DNA of 64,000 bases, from positions 62,001 to 126,000 of the forward strand of contig NZ_BAUU01000014.1 of the NCBI RefSeq assembly GCF_000513115.1. The letters are read 5' to 3'. The DNA comes from Halalkalibacter hemicellulosilyticusJCM 9152 (GTDB lineage: Bacteria; Bacillota; Bacilli; Bacillales; Bacillaceae_D). The translations under genes and the position numbers were made by a program. Positions 1-8,191 of this stretch are shown here, piece by piece (the first letter of the stretch is position 1; every line of letters starts with the position of its first letter). The notes beneath the pieces are model-generated. The model had not been told where the DNA came from. It did no database searches and worked only from the letters and a program-made list of their open reading frames with translations.

Positions 1-401
1 CACTTGAACTTGTTGAAGTTCAGCACCCTTCTTATATGATAATTGACGGATCGCTTCGAGATCAGCAAAGTGCGCTTGTTCGTTTACAAGCAGATAATGG
101 ATTATGGCATACGATTGTCCAAGATCCTACTTCGCCGTATGAGGTTTCTGGAAGTGCAGGAATTGCAGCGTCTTTGCTAGTGAGAGGGAAGCTTTATAAT
201 AAATATATTCAGAAATCAATAGATGGTCTATTACAGAAGGTTAAGGAAGATGGATCGGTATTAAATGTATCAGCAGGTACGGCTGTTATGAATGATGCAC
301 AAGGCTACAAAGATGTTCCAGATAAACGTGTCCAAGGCTGGGGACAAGGTCTTGCTCTTGTATTTTTTGCTTCACTTCTAAAACATCGAAATATAAATTA
401 A
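1..401 (+). CDS. Unsaturated glycuronyl hydrolase, GH105/GH88 type, C-terminal part
   Basis: This is the last 132 codons of a gene that begins before the window; the frame is open from base 3. The residues around YEVSGSAGIAASLL, then a Y-rich helix, VSAGTAV and a final QGWGQGLAL block match the C-terminal part of YteR/YesR-type unsaturated rhamnogalacturonyl hydrolases, which remove the unsaturated uronic acid left by pectate or rhamnogalacturonan lyases. The fold is an all-helical (alpha/alpha)6 barrel, and no export signal can be judged from this part. The genes downstream (DUF624, two-component pair, kduD, kduI) fit a pectin-derived oligosaccharide role. The catalytic acids are upstream of the window and were not seen. 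Confidence 0.85.
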   Translation, partial: LELVEVQHPSYMIIDGSLRDQQSALVRLQADNGLWHTIVQDPTSPYEVSGSAGIAASLLVRGKLYNKYIQKSIDGLLQKVKEDGSVLNVSAGTAVMNDAQGYKDVPDKRVQGWGQGLALVFFASLLKHRNIN

Positions 402-402
402 T

Positions 403-492
403 ATAAGAAAGACGCGACAGGATCTTTTCTATAAAGCGGAGTGCGGAGCCGCCGTTCTCCTTTGAGTTTGCCAACATCAGCTTTTTCCACAT
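403..492 (-). repeat. R1 interspersed repeat, internally deleted copy
   Basis: Read on the minus strand, this stretch matches the copies at 5236-5390 and 18281-18435 at both ends: GTTGGCAAACTCAAAGGAGA and, further on, CTCCGCACTCCGC followed by TAGAAAAGATCCTGTCGCG. About 60 bases of the middle are missing. A 68-residue ORF seen here on the minus strand is a product of the repeat, not a gene. Confidence 0.7.
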
Positions 493-518
493 TTTAAATT
501 CTTATTTTAGAATCTGTG

Positions 519-551
519 ACAACAGACTTTTGCTAGGTCTGTTGTTTTTTT
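519..551 (+). terminator. Rho-independent terminator after GH105 gene
   Basis: A 9-bp perfect stem, ACAACAGAC (519-527) with GTCTGTTGT (537-545), is followed by a run of T. It closes the upstream transcription unit. The R1 repeat lies between the stop codon and this hairpin. Confidence 0.8.
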
Positions 552-574
552 ATAGTAATTTAACATTTTTTATC

Positions 575-620
575 TTTGTATATTCGACAATATCCAGTAT
601 ACTTACTGTAAGCGATTACA
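575..620 (+). promoter_or_regulatory. Promoter with perfect cre (CcpA) site before DUF624/two-component operon
   Basis: A probable sigma-A promoter has TTTGTA (575-580), a 17-bp spacer and TATACT (598-603). Directly downstream, TGTAAGCGATTACA at 607-620 fits the catabolite-responsive element consensus TGWAANCGNTNWCA at every position. A cre covering the start of transcription would let CcpA-HPr(Ser-P) block the operon when a preferred sugar is present. The match is seen directly; the regulation is inferred. Confidence 0.7.
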
Positions 621-647
621 ACTTTATAAGCGAGGAGTTGCTAGTCT

Positions 648-1291
648 ATGAACGTTTCAGGGTTTTCAAGTGGATTTAATACGTTCTTTGAATGGTTAAT
701 GAGACTGGCTCTACTAAATGCGTTATGGATTCTATTTACGATTTTAGGGTTAGGTATATTCGGGTGGCTCCTGCGACAGTTGCGATGTTTGCTGTTTTAC
801 GTCGTCGGTTATTGCATGAAGAAGACTTTTCTTTAATGAAAAGATTCATATATCACTACAAAAAGGATTTTTGGAAGGCTAATATGATTGGGTTAATGCT
901 GCTTTTAGGTGTGATAACGTTATTTGTGAGCACACAATTGCTTGCATTTATGACAGGGTTTGAATTGACGGTTTTTGGTGTAGTTGTGTCGATTTTTGCT
1001 GTACTATTTATCGTAATGGCTCTGTTCATATTCCCTGTATATGTACATTACGATATACCTTTAAATAAATGCCTTCATTATTCATTAATGATCGGGATTG
1101 CACATGTGCATTATTGTCTTTTTCTCTTATTTGGAATGGCGATCATCGCTGTTTTGCTTTATGCATTCCCAGGGTTGCTCATATTCTATGGGATTAGTTT
1201 TGTTATTTCACTCGTATGCGTTGTTTCTTTAAATGCCTTTGCAAAAATGGAGGAAAGACAAGCCCACCAACAGGTACAGGTGAATTATTAG
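648..1291 (+). pseudogene. DUF624 (YesL-type) membrane protein, frameshifted
   Basis: Two overlapping frames together make one YesL-type DUF624 membrane protein of about 213 residues. The first (from 648) gives the N-terminal GFNTFFEWLMRLALLN helix and ends in LGLGIFGW. The second carries on from VAPATVAMFAVLRRR to the stop at 1289-1291. The family normally reads straight through a GxxPATxAMF motif, so one G is missing from the GGG run at 762-764. It may be a true mutation, a sequencing error in a short homopolymer, or (less likely) programmed frameshifting. DUF624 proteins commonly sit with YesM/YesN-type systems and sugar transporters, as here. A GAGGAG ribosome site lies 11 bases before the ATG. 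Confidence 0.8.
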
Positions 1292-1389
1292 ACGTATGAG
1301 CATATAAGTATGATGTTTTTCTGTTACTACGATTGATATATACGATTTTAAATCTTTCATTGGTGCTTTTGGGCTGGGGGAATAGCTCG

Positions 1390-3123
1390 ATGTTATTAAA
1401 AAAATATCGAATTCGTCAATTATTGTTCGGGAGTTTCTTTTTATTCATTGTTCTGTTATTGTTCATTATTATTTATGTCAGTTATCAGTATTCCGTATCA
1501 GGACTTTTGCAAACGACAAATGAGTATCAAGAAAGCCAACTGAAATTAATGAGTGATGATTTAACGAGTAAAATAGGGACGTTTGAGGATTATTCTGTTG
1601 TTCTATCAAGGCAAAAAAACTTTCGTGACATGTTAGCTGATCAACATTGGTTTACAAGTTCAACGTCACCAGTTACACAGGACTTTTCAAATATTATTTA
1701 TAGTATTCCAGCTATTCATTCAATTGAAATTTATTTAACATCACCACCAATAGATAATATTCAATACCCTGTACGATATCACGATTTGAGTGTAATAGAA
1801 GATGAAAGTTGGTACACATCTATTCAAGATATTAGTTCAGCATGGCTAGGGCCACGACAAGTTGAGATGGTAGGTGGCGAAACTTCTGTTATAAGCTACG
1901 GCAGAAAAATTAATACATCGCGTGGTGAACTCCAATCTGTCATCATTATTAATTTAGATCCATATACCGTTCAAGGCTGGTTGTTCGGTTATAGTGAAGG
2001 AGGACGAATCTCTCTATTAAATCAAAATGGAGTAACATTGGCGAGTACAAGTGAAATCGAATTAGATGAAAAGGTATACTCAAAACTAGAAAAAGCAAAG
2101 GAAGAAATGGATGAAGGTGAAGCAACATTTCAAATTCGCCATGATGGTCAATATATTGTTGCAACTTCGATTAAACCGGTTAATTGGACCCTTATGGAAA
2201 TGACTCCATATGAACAAATTATTGCGCCAAGTAGAGAGATGATGAAGTTTTTAATTTTAATCGGTGTTTTTGCATTACTCATTGCGTTTGTTTATACACT
2301 ACTGTTAACGAGGAGCTTTACGAAGCCTATCTTACACTTGGCTAATGTAATGAAGCGTTATGAAGTGACTCAGCCGATTCCGAGATTTCCGAAAGATTAT
2401 AATAATGAATTTGGGCAGTTGTTTAATGGGTTTCAAGATTTGATGAACCGCTCTAAAGTCCTTTACGAATCATTGGATGAACAAAATAAAAGGCAACGTG
2501 AGGCTGAAATTAAAGCACTTCAAGCAAATATTAATCCTCATTTTCTCTATAATACGTTAGACCAATTGAATTGGATAGCGATTGAGCGTGGCGATCATGA
2601 CATGAGCAAAATGCTCGAATTATTAGGAAAGATGTTAAGGATAGGCCTTTCAAAAGGGGCTAGTATTATTACAATTGAAAATGAATTAAATTATTTAGAG
2701 TATTATTTACAATTGCAAAAAATCCAACTAGAAGATCAACTAGATTATGAAATGAATGTGAGTGACCAAGTCCGTTACTACTTAATACCAAAATTAACGC
2801 TTCAACCATTTGTTGAAAATGCCATTATTCACGGTTTTCAAGATGGTCGAAAAGGGTACATTACTATCGATATTCAAGAGCACGACGATCATATTACCTT
2901 ACAAATTGTAGATAATGGAATAGGGCTTGTAAATAAGCCGGTAAAGCATGAAAGGTTACCTACTGGAGGATATGGCATACGAAATGTTCGTGAGAGACTA
3001 GATGTGTATTATGGTGATGAGGCGAATGTTTTTGTTAAGAACCGTGATCAAGGTGGTGTGATTGTTACGATTCAATTACCTAAACAAAAGGATGAAGATG
3101 GTCAAATACATGGAACATCATAA
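1390..3123 (+). CDS. YesM-type sensor histidine kinase
   Basis: This 577-residue membrane kinase probably senses an extracellular sugar signal and phosphorylates the regulator encoded next to it. A membrane helix at about 11-32 is followed by an extracellular Cache-like sensor region and a second helix near 283-305. Then come HAMP, a His_kinase (PF06580) segment with INPHFLYNTL near residue 380, and an HATPase domain with PFVENAIIHG (about 472), DNGIGL (about 507) and GYGIRNVRERL (about 525). The ATG at 1390 is chosen over the upstream TTG at 1333 because GGGGG stands 9 bases before it. The stop is 13 bases before the response regulator start, so the two are co-transcribed. Confidence 0.92.
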   Translation: MLLKKYRIRQLLFGSFFLFIVLLLFIIIYVSYQYSVSGLLQTTNEYQESQLKLMSDDLTSKIGTFEDYSVVLSRQKNFRDMLADQHWFTSSTSPVTQDFSNIIYSIPAIHSIEIYLTSPPIDNIQYPVRYHDLSVIEDESWYTSIQDISSAWLGPRQVEMVGGETSVISYGRKINTSRGELQSVIIINLDPYTVQGWLFGYSEGGRISLLNQNGVTLASTSEIELDEKVYSKLEKAKEEMDEGEATFQIRHDGQYIVATSIKPVNWTLMEMTPYEQIIAPSREMMKFLILIGVFALLIAFVYTLLLTRSFTKPILHLANVMKRYEVTQPIPRFPKDYNNEFGQLFNGFQDLMNRSKVLYESLDEQNKRQREAEIKALQANINPHFLYNTLDQLNWIAIERGDHDMSKMLELLGKMLRIGLSKGASIITIENELNYLEYYLQLQKIQLEDQLDYEMNVSDQVRYYLIPKLTLQPFVENAIIHGFQDGRKGYITIDIQEHDDHITLQIVDNGIGLVNKPVKHERLPTGGYGIRNVRERLDVYYGDEANVFVKNRDQGGVIVTIQLPKQKDEDGQIHGTS

Positions 3124-3136
3124 AGGGGGTCTTTAT

Positions 3137-4741
3137 ATGTGGCAAGTGGTCATTATTGATGACGATCAAAAGGTTTTAAGAGGGATGAAAAAAGTGATTC
3201 CTTGGGAGCGCTTAAATTGTCAGTGGGCTGGTGAAGCCAAAAATGGTCAGGATGGTAAAGATCTAATAAGACGTGTGAAGCCAGATATCGTGATTACAGA
3301 TATTTATATGCCTATCTTAAATGGGTTAGAAATGATCCAAGAATTAAAAGAGGATTGCTTGCATAGTAAAGTCATTATTTTAAGCGGTTACAATGATTTT
3401 GAATATGCAAGACAAGCAATGAGGCTCAATGTTGCCGACTATTTGTCTAAACCAGCTTCCTTAGATACGATAACAGAAGTGTTAGAAAGAATGATCAATC
3501 AATTGCAACATGAGAGAACTGAGCAAAAGCAAATGGAGGAATTAGAGAATAAGGTAGTCGTTTATGAATCTTTAGTTGAAAAAGAATGGGTTAAATCGGT
3601 TGTTACAGGTACAGCGAATGTGTTAAGTGTTCCGAAAAGCATTCAACATTATATCGCAAAATGGAAGTATAAAAACCATGCCGTTCTAGCTATAACGTAT
3701 GATGAACCGTTGCAAAATACGTCATTCTATCATTCGGATTGGAATTTATTTCGGTTTGCGTGTAACAATATCATTAATGATCTAATGGAAGAAACATTTA
3801 GTGATTTCCAATATTTCGAAGTTCATTTGTTTCAAGGGATTCTAACGATTCATAGTGAACAAGATTCAGAATTGTTTATGGACAGCTTACACAATATAGC
3901 CCAAAAAATCGAAAATAGTATTCAGTCTTTTCTGCAAGTGAAGGTGAATGTAAGCATTGGTTCTATTCTATCTAATTGGGAGCAGCTACAAGACTCAATG
4001 AAAGCTGCACTAGAACGTACAGTCATACCGACTTCTGTATCACCATTAAGTGAAAAAGCAATTGTCACGAATGCACTATGGACAAATGGTATGGAGGTTA
4101 GCCAAAAGCTTTCTGAAGCGATTCGACATGCTGATGAAACAGCAGCCCGTCATGTTATTTTATCATTTTTTGAAAAGCTTAAAGATCAACCTTATCATCA
4201 AGCTGCTGCAGTAAGACTTGGGATTGAAATGTGGACCATAATGACGTATTCATTACATGATATTGGAATGAATTTATCGGAAATTTTGCCCGAAAATAAA
4301 GATTTAATCTATGAATTATCAGTGTTAACAAATTGGACTGAGCTACAGCAATTTATAGAGAAAAAAACAAAACAAATTTGTATCCATCAAAGCTGGGATG
4401 AAAATAAGAAACATAGGCAGTTAGTTGAACAAATTGTTGAGTATGTAAATGAACATTTAAGTGAGAACATTACGTTACAAGATATTGCGAATGAATTGTA
4501 TATTTCTCGTAATTATCTTGGACAAATTTTTAAAAATATTGTAGGGGAATCATTTAAAAATTATATTACTCGAATACGGATGGAGAGGGCCAAGAAAATG
4601 CTTCAAGAGGGAAATTATTTAATCTATGAAGTATCTGAGAAGGTTGGATTTGGAAACCCTGCTTACTTCACGACAACGTTTAAAAAATTTACTGGTTTAA
4701 CACCTACTGACTTAATTCAAAGAAGACCCGTTAATCAATAA
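3137..4741 (+). CDS. YesN-type AraC-family response regulator
   Basis: A 534-residue cytoplasmic regulator. Residues 1-120 form a receiver domain with VIIDDD at the start, the phospho-acceptor in DIVITDIYMP near residue 55, and a conserved lysine in LSKPA. A long middle region links it to a C-terminal AraC/XylS double helix-turn-helix (about residues 430-530, including LQDIANELYISRNYLGQIFK and VGFGNPAYFTTTFKKF). The start at 3137 follows AGGGGG at 3124-3129. It is paired with the kinase just upstream and is likely to activate genes for uptake or breakdown of a plant polysaccharide; the targets are not visible here. Confidence 0.92.
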   Translation: MWQVVIIDDDQKVLRGMKKVIPWERLNCQWAGEAKNGQDGKDLIRRVKPDIVITDIYMPILNGLEMIQELKEDCLHSKVIILSGYNDFEYARQAMRLNVADYLSKPASLDTITEVLERMINQLQHERTEQKQMEELENKVVVYESLVEKEWVKSVVTGTANVLSVPKSIQHYIAKWKYKNHAVLAITYDEPLQNTSFYHSDWNLFRFACNNIINDLMEETFSDFQYFEVHLFQGILTIHSEQDSELFMDSLHNIAQKIENSIQSFLQVKVNVSIGSILSNWEQLQDSMKAALERTVIPTSVSPLSEKAIVTNALWTNGMEVSQKLSEAIRHADETAARHVILSFFEKLKDQPYHQAAAVRLGIEMWTIMTYSLHDIGMNLSEILPENKDLIYELSVLTNWTELQQFIEKKTKQICIHQSWDENKKHRQLVEQIVEYVNEHLSENITLQDIANELYISRNYLGQIFKNIVGESFKNYITRIRMERAKKMLQEGNYLIYEVSEKVGFGNPAYFTTTFKKFTGLTPTDLIQRRPVNQ

Positions 4742-4767
4742 AGTTTTAATAGAAAGGAAGATTTAAC

Positions 4768-5133
4768 ATGCAAAAGGGCGAAACGATATGGTATATTCCG
4801 GACGGATATATTCCTCCAGAGAGTACAAATGATTTATTGAGCCATGAATCGATTTGTGTTTTAAACTGCCAGGAGAGAAAGGCACAATTAGCCATAACGA
4901 TTTATTTCGAGGATCGTCCACCATTAGAGAAAATCGCTTACGAAGTACCAGCAAAACGGACAAAGCATATTCGAACTAGTGAACTATCATTAGACGGTGA
5001 GAAAATTCCAGTAGGCGTACCTTATGCGATAGAAGTCGAAAGTGATGAACCGATTATCGTTCAATACAGCCGACTTGATTCAACTCAACCAGAACTAGCG
5101 CTTATGTCGACTATCGCTTATGCTTTAAAATAA
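4768..5133 (+). CDS. Anabaena sensory rhodopsin transducer (ASRT)-like protein
   Basis: A 121-residue soluble protein with the ASRT family signature: WYIPDGYIPP at the N-terminus, an ALNC-like block (CVLNCQERKAQLAITIYFED), PAKRTKHIRTSEL, and VPYAIEVESDEPIIVQYSRLD. The family is a beta-sandwich first known from a protein that couples to a microbial rhodopsin, but most members have no rhodopsin nearby and are thought to bind small molecules. No rhodopsin gene is present here. The gene follows the two-component pair by 26 bases (AAAGGAAG ribosome site) and is closed by a strong terminator, so it belongs to the same operon. A role in binding a sugar ligand is inferred. Confidence 0.85.
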   Translation: MQKGETIWYIPDGYIPPESTNDLLSHESICVLNCQERKAQLAITIYFEDRPPLEKIAYEVPAKRTKHIRTSELSLDGEKIPVGVPYAIEVESDEPIIVQYSRLDSTQPELALMSTIAYALK

Positions 5134-5138
5134 TAAGA

Positions 5139-5176
5139 AAAAATCACTTATGATCGTGTTCATGAGTGATTTTTTT
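5139..5176 (+). terminator. Terminator of the two-component/ASRT operon
   Basis: The stem AATCACTTATGA pairs with TCATGAGTGATT (one G-T pair), followed by seven T. It ends the operon that starts at the cre-controlled promoter. Confidence 0.85.
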
Positions 5177-5235
5177 GAATGAAGCAACGATTTTTTTACA
5201 TAAAAAGCATTTATATAATTTGCGGAAGACAAGAT

Positions 5236-5390
5236 GGGAAAAGTATAGAGGGGTGTTGGCAAACTCAAAAGAGCGAGAAGGCTTCGCGCGTTACACATTT
5301 TTCTGAAAGAACCCCATTTTTAGAAAAAGTGAAAACCGCTGTAACGACTCCGCACGTCACTTTAAAGAAAAGACGCTGTCACGTTTTTTA
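5236..5390 (+). repeat. R1 interspersed repeat, full copy
   Basis: This 155-bp stretch aligns along its length with 18281-18435. Shared blocks include GGGAAAAG, TTTTTCTGAAA.AACCCCA, AACCGCTGTAACGACTCCGC and AAAGAAAAGACGCT. It sits between a terminator and the deoR promoter. The 87-codon frame running through it has no ribosome site or family match and is not called as a gene. Confidence 0.8.
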
Positions 5391-5397
5391 TTTTGTG

Positions 5398-5426
5398 TTT
5401 ACAAATGTTCATTTACGTTCGATAAT
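5398..5426 (+). promoter_or_regulatory. deoR promoter with operator inside the spacer
   Basis: TTTACA (5398-5403), a 17-bp spacer and GATAAT (5421-5426) make a good sigma-A promoter. The spacer holds, on the minus strand, CGAACGTAAATGAACATTTG (5402-5421), which matches the motif in the kduD promoter at 6289-6308 at 17 of 20 positions. A repressor bound here would cover the -35/-10 spacer, so autorepression by the DeoR protein is likely. Confidence 0.7.
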
Positions 5427-5465
5427 AGAAAGATCAAAATAGTTTTGTTATCGATGGAGGATTTT

Positions 5466-6227
5466 ATGCATTCAGTAGAACGATTTGAAGCGATATTACA
5501 TGAATTAGAAAAAAAGAAAATTGTAAAAGTATCTGAACTAAGCCAATTGTTAGGAGTAACAGAAAAGACGATTCGAATTGATTTGGTCGCGTTAGAGGAA
5601 AAAGGATTGTTAAAACGAATTCATGGTGGAGCGGTATTGCATGAGGAAAGTGGAAGTCTTTTTCCTATTAAAGAAAGAAAATCTAAATATAATGAACGGA
5701 AATTGAATTTGTCAGAGGCTGCACTTACATTAATCAAACCGAATGAAACGATATTATTAGATGGAGGATCGACAACTCGTCAGTTAGCAAATCTGTTAGG
5801 GGATTTTCCAGTTACGGTCATTACAAATGATATTACAATCGCGTATGAATTAATGAATAAAGAGCTAGTCCAATTAATGGTATTAGGCGGAACTCGTATT
5901 GGAACATCAAGCTCCTTGTTTGGTGTTCAAGCGTCTGATCTCCTTAAACGTATTCGTGTTAACCGTTTGTTCATAGGGGCAACAGGAGTTTCAATCGAAC
6001 ATGGTCTTACTGTACTTAATAGCTTCCATATTGAATGGAAAAGGCAAATCTTACAATGTGCAGATCAAGTGACATTAGTGGCGGATTCAACAAAGTTCGA
6101 AAAGGTTGGATTAATTCAATTTGCTCAAATAAATGATGTAAATGAAATTGTAACAGATCATCAATTGGATGTTCATATTAGAAAAGAAATTGAGCAGTTA
6201 GGCGTTTCTGTATTAGTAGGTAATTAA
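5466..6227 (+). CDS. DeoR-family transcriptional repressor of the kdu genes
   Basis: A 253-residue regulator. The N-terminal winged helix-turn-helix (KKIVKVSELSQLLGVTEKTI, then RIHGGAV) is followed by the DeoR C-terminal sensor domain with ILLDGGSTTRQLA, VITND, LGGT and a final VADSTKF block that binds phosphorylated or acidic sugars. GGAGG at 5456-5460 with a 5-base spacing selects the ATG at 5466. It sits just before kduD, and its own promoter and that of kduD share an operator, so it most likely represses both until a 2-keto-3-deoxygluconate pathway intermediate appears. The inducer is inferred. Confidence 0.88.
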   Translation: MHSVERFEAILHELEKKKIVKVSELSQLLGVTEKTIRIDLVALEEKGLLKRIHGGAVLHEESGSLFPIKERKSKYNERKLNLSEAALTLIKPNETILLDGGSTTRQLANLLGDFPVTVITNDITIAYELMNKELVQLMVLGGTRIGTSSSLFGVQASDLLKRIRVNRLFIGATGVSIEHGLTVLNSFHIEWKRQILQCADQVTLVADSTKFEKVGLIQFAQINDVNEIVTDHQLDVHIRKEIEQLGVSVLVGN

Positions 6228-6249
6228 GGGCGTTTGTTTTTCTTTTAAG

Positions 6250-6315
6250 TTGAACTCTTGTGAAGTAGGTGATATAATCGAACTGTAACGAACATAAATG
6301 AACGTTTCGACGTTC
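6250..6315 (+). promoter_or_regulatory. kduD promoter and DeoR-type operator
   Basis: TTGAAC (6250-6255), a 17-bp spacer and TATAAT (6273-6278) form a near-consensus promoter. Downstream of the -10 is CGAACATAAATGAACGTTTC (6289-6308), two tandem GAAC half-sites 10 bases apart, running into the inverted repeat GAACGT-TTCG-ACGTTC (6300-6315). The same tandem unit, inverted, is in the deoR promoter. A bound repressor would block initiation. Confidence 0.75.
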
Positions 6316-6334
6316 GGTATTGGGAGGTTTTGGT

Positions 6335-7093
6335 ATGGTGCAAACGTCCTTCTCTTTAAATGGAAAAATAGCTCTATTAACAGGAGCTAGCCGCGGACTG
6401 GGACAAGGCATGGCTGTTGGATTAGCTGAAGCTGGAGCAGATGTAATCGGTGCGGGGATTAGTGATATGTCTGATACTCGTCGCCAAATCGAGGCATTAG
6501 GTCGGTCATTTTATGAGATTAAGGCTGATTTAAGTCAAGAAGGTGCAGCCGTGCAATTGGTTGATGACGCTTTGAAAAAGGTAGGTAAGATTGATATTTT
6601 GGTTAATAATGCGGGTATTATACGTCGAAATGAATCGGAACAGTTTTCTGATGAGGATTGGGATGCGGTCATTAACGTAAATTTAAACTCTGTTTTTCGA
6701 CTAACACGTGAGGTTGGAAAGCAAATGATTAAGCAAGGTTCTGGAAAAATTATTAACATAGCTTCAATGCTATCTTTTCAAGGTGGTTTAAGAGTTCCTG
6801 CGTATACAGCAAGTAAGCATGCGGTTGCTGGCTTAACAAAGTCATTGGCAAATGAATGGGTAAGCAAAGGTATTAATGTAAACGCTATCGCTCCTGGTTA
6901 TATGGCGACAGACAACACAGAGGCACTTCGTAACGATGAAGTTCGAAATGCTTATATTACATCACGAATACCAAAGGGCGAGTGGGGAACACCTGCTGAT
7001 TTAAAAGGGCCTGTAGTCTTTTTGGCTTCTGATGCGTCAAGTTATGTAAATGGTCATGTACTTTGTGTTGATGGTGGTTGGATGAGTTCTTAA
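6335..7093 (+). CDS. kduD: 2-dehydro-3-deoxy-D-gluconate 5-dehydrogenase (KduD)
   Basis: A 252-residue classical short-chain dehydrogenase that reduces 5-keto-4-deoxyuronate-derived 2,5-diketo-3-deoxygluconate to 2-keto-3-deoxygluconate with NAD(P)H in the cytoplasm. The cofactor loop TGASRGLGQGM lies near residue 14, NNAG follows, the catalytic serine is in INIASM, and the YxxxK pair is in YTASKHA. The length and the VDGGW C-terminus match KduD. The ATG at 6335 is preceded by GGGAGG at 6322-6327. It is followed after 27 bases by kduI, the enzyme acting one step earlier, which supports the assignment over a generic gluconate dehydrogenase. Confidence 0.9.
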   Translation: MVQTSFSLNGKIALLTGASRGLGQGMAVGLAEAGADVIGAGISDMSDTRRQIEALGRSFYEIKADLSQEGAAVQLVDDALKKVGKIDILVNNAGIIRRNESEQFSDEDWDAVINVNLNSVFRLTREVGKQMIKQGSGKIINIASMLSFQGGLRVPAYTASKHAVAGLTKSLANEWVSKGINVNAIAPGYMATDNTEALRNDEVRNAYITSRIPKGEWGTPADLKGPVVFLASDASSYVNGHVLCVDGGWMSS

Positions 7094-7120
7094 TCTATTA
7101 AAATTTGAAAGGAGAAATAA

Positions 7121-7954
7121 ATGATGGAAATTAGATATGCAGCAAACCCAACGGATACAAAAAAATATACAACTGAAAAATTAAGAGAAGAATTTTTGAT
7201 TGAATCATTATTTGAAGAGGGGAAGATCAATTTATTTTATTCACATCATGATCGTGTTGTTATTGGAGGTGCGATTCCTACTGGTGAAGAACTGAAATTA
7301 GATGCTGGGGATGCACTACGTACAGACTATTTCCTTGAGAGACGAGAAGTAGGGATTGTTAATATAGGACCTAATGGAACGGTTACGGTTGACGGACAAA
7401 CATATGATTTAAAAAAGCGTGATTGCTTATATGTCGGTTTAGGAAATAAAGAAGTAACATTATCAAGTGAGGATGCCTCGAATCCAGCTCGATTTTATTT
7501 AGTCTCATCACCTGCACATAAACAGTACCCAACGAAGGTTCTTCCTATCGCTGATGCTGAGCCGACAAAGCTGGGATCTGATAGTGAATCAAATAATCGT
7601 ACAATTTATAAGTACATTCATGGTGATGGGTTACAAAGCTGTCAGTTAATGATGGGAATGACGCTCCTTGAGCCTAATAATATGTGGAATACGATGCCAG
7701 CTCACGTGCACGATCGGCGCATGGAGGTTTATTTATATTTCGACATGGAGGAAGAGTCGCGAGTCTTCCACTTCATGGGAGAACCAAGCGAAACACGTCA
7801 TTTAGTCGTAAAAAATGAACAAGCCATTATTTCACCACCATGGTCAATCCACTCAGGTGTTGGCACAAATAACTATACGTTTATTTGGGCAATGGCTGGA
7901 GAAAATTATACATTTAAAGATATGGACTTCGTTAAAATGGAAGATCTGAAGTAG
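7121..7954 (+). CDS. kduI: 5-dehydro-4-deoxy-D-glucuronate isomerase (KduI)
   Basis: A 277-residue cupin enzyme that isomerises 5-keto-4-deoxyuronate from unsaturated galacturonate to 2,5-diketo-3-deoxygluconate, the KduD substrate. The metal site is visible as PAHVHDRRMEVYLYF (two His and a Glu) and WSIHSGVG (the last His), as in Zn-containing KduI. An AAAGGAG site serves either of two adjacent ATG codons (7121 or 7124); the family usually begins ME, so 7124 is also possible. It forms an operon with kduD and ends in a strong hairpin. Confidence 0.93.
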   Translation: MMEIRYAANPTDTKKYTTEKLREEFLIESLFEEGKINLFYSHHDRVVIGGAIPTGEELKLDAGDALRTDYFLERREVGIVNIGPNGTVTVDGQTYDLKKRDCLYVGLGNKEVTLSSEDASNPARFYLVSSPAHKQYPTKVLPIADAEPTKLGSDSESNNRTIYKYIHGDGLQSCQLMMGMTLLEPNNMWNTMPAHVHDRRMEVYLYFDMEEESRVFHFMGEPSETRHLVVKNEQAIISPPWSIHSGVGTNNYTFIWAMAGENYTFKDMDFVKMEDLK

Positions 7955-7980
7955 TTGTAAAAAATGAAGGGGATAAACGA

Positions 7981-8024
7981 AAATAACCATCCATCTGAAA
8001 AAAATTCATGATGGATGGTTATTT
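7981..8024 (+). terminator. Hairpin after kduI
   Basis: A perfect 15-bp stem, AAATAACCATCCATC (7981-7995) with GATGGATGGTTATTT (8010-8024). The T run is short, but stem strength and position after kduI support a terminator. The bases from here to 8191 hold no gene, only a small CCGA/TCGG hairpin with T near 8100-8120. Confidence 0.75.
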
Positions 8025-8191
8025 GACGTTTCTAATGATGTGACGTAGGAAAAGATGCATCTTGGCATAATGCACCTAAACGCGTCTGCAGATACGTGCC
8101 CCCATCCGAGTAGCGTCGGATTTTTCCATTCTATTGGAAAAAGTTTATTTTCTATGTCGCGCTGACAACACCCCGTTTTTTTTGTCCTAGT

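Noticed and set aside
286-492. A 68-codon minus-strand ORF after the GH105 gene
   Set aside because: It lies in an R1 repeat copy and the end of the GH105 gene, with no ribosome site or family match.
5179-5442. An 87-codon plus-strand ORF before deoR
   Set aside because: It runs through a full R1 repeat and the deoR promoter; the other R1 copies do not keep the frame.
8025-8191. A possible further R1 copy after kduI
   Set aside because: Only a short GGGGTGTTG-like piece matches on the minus strand, which is too little to call.
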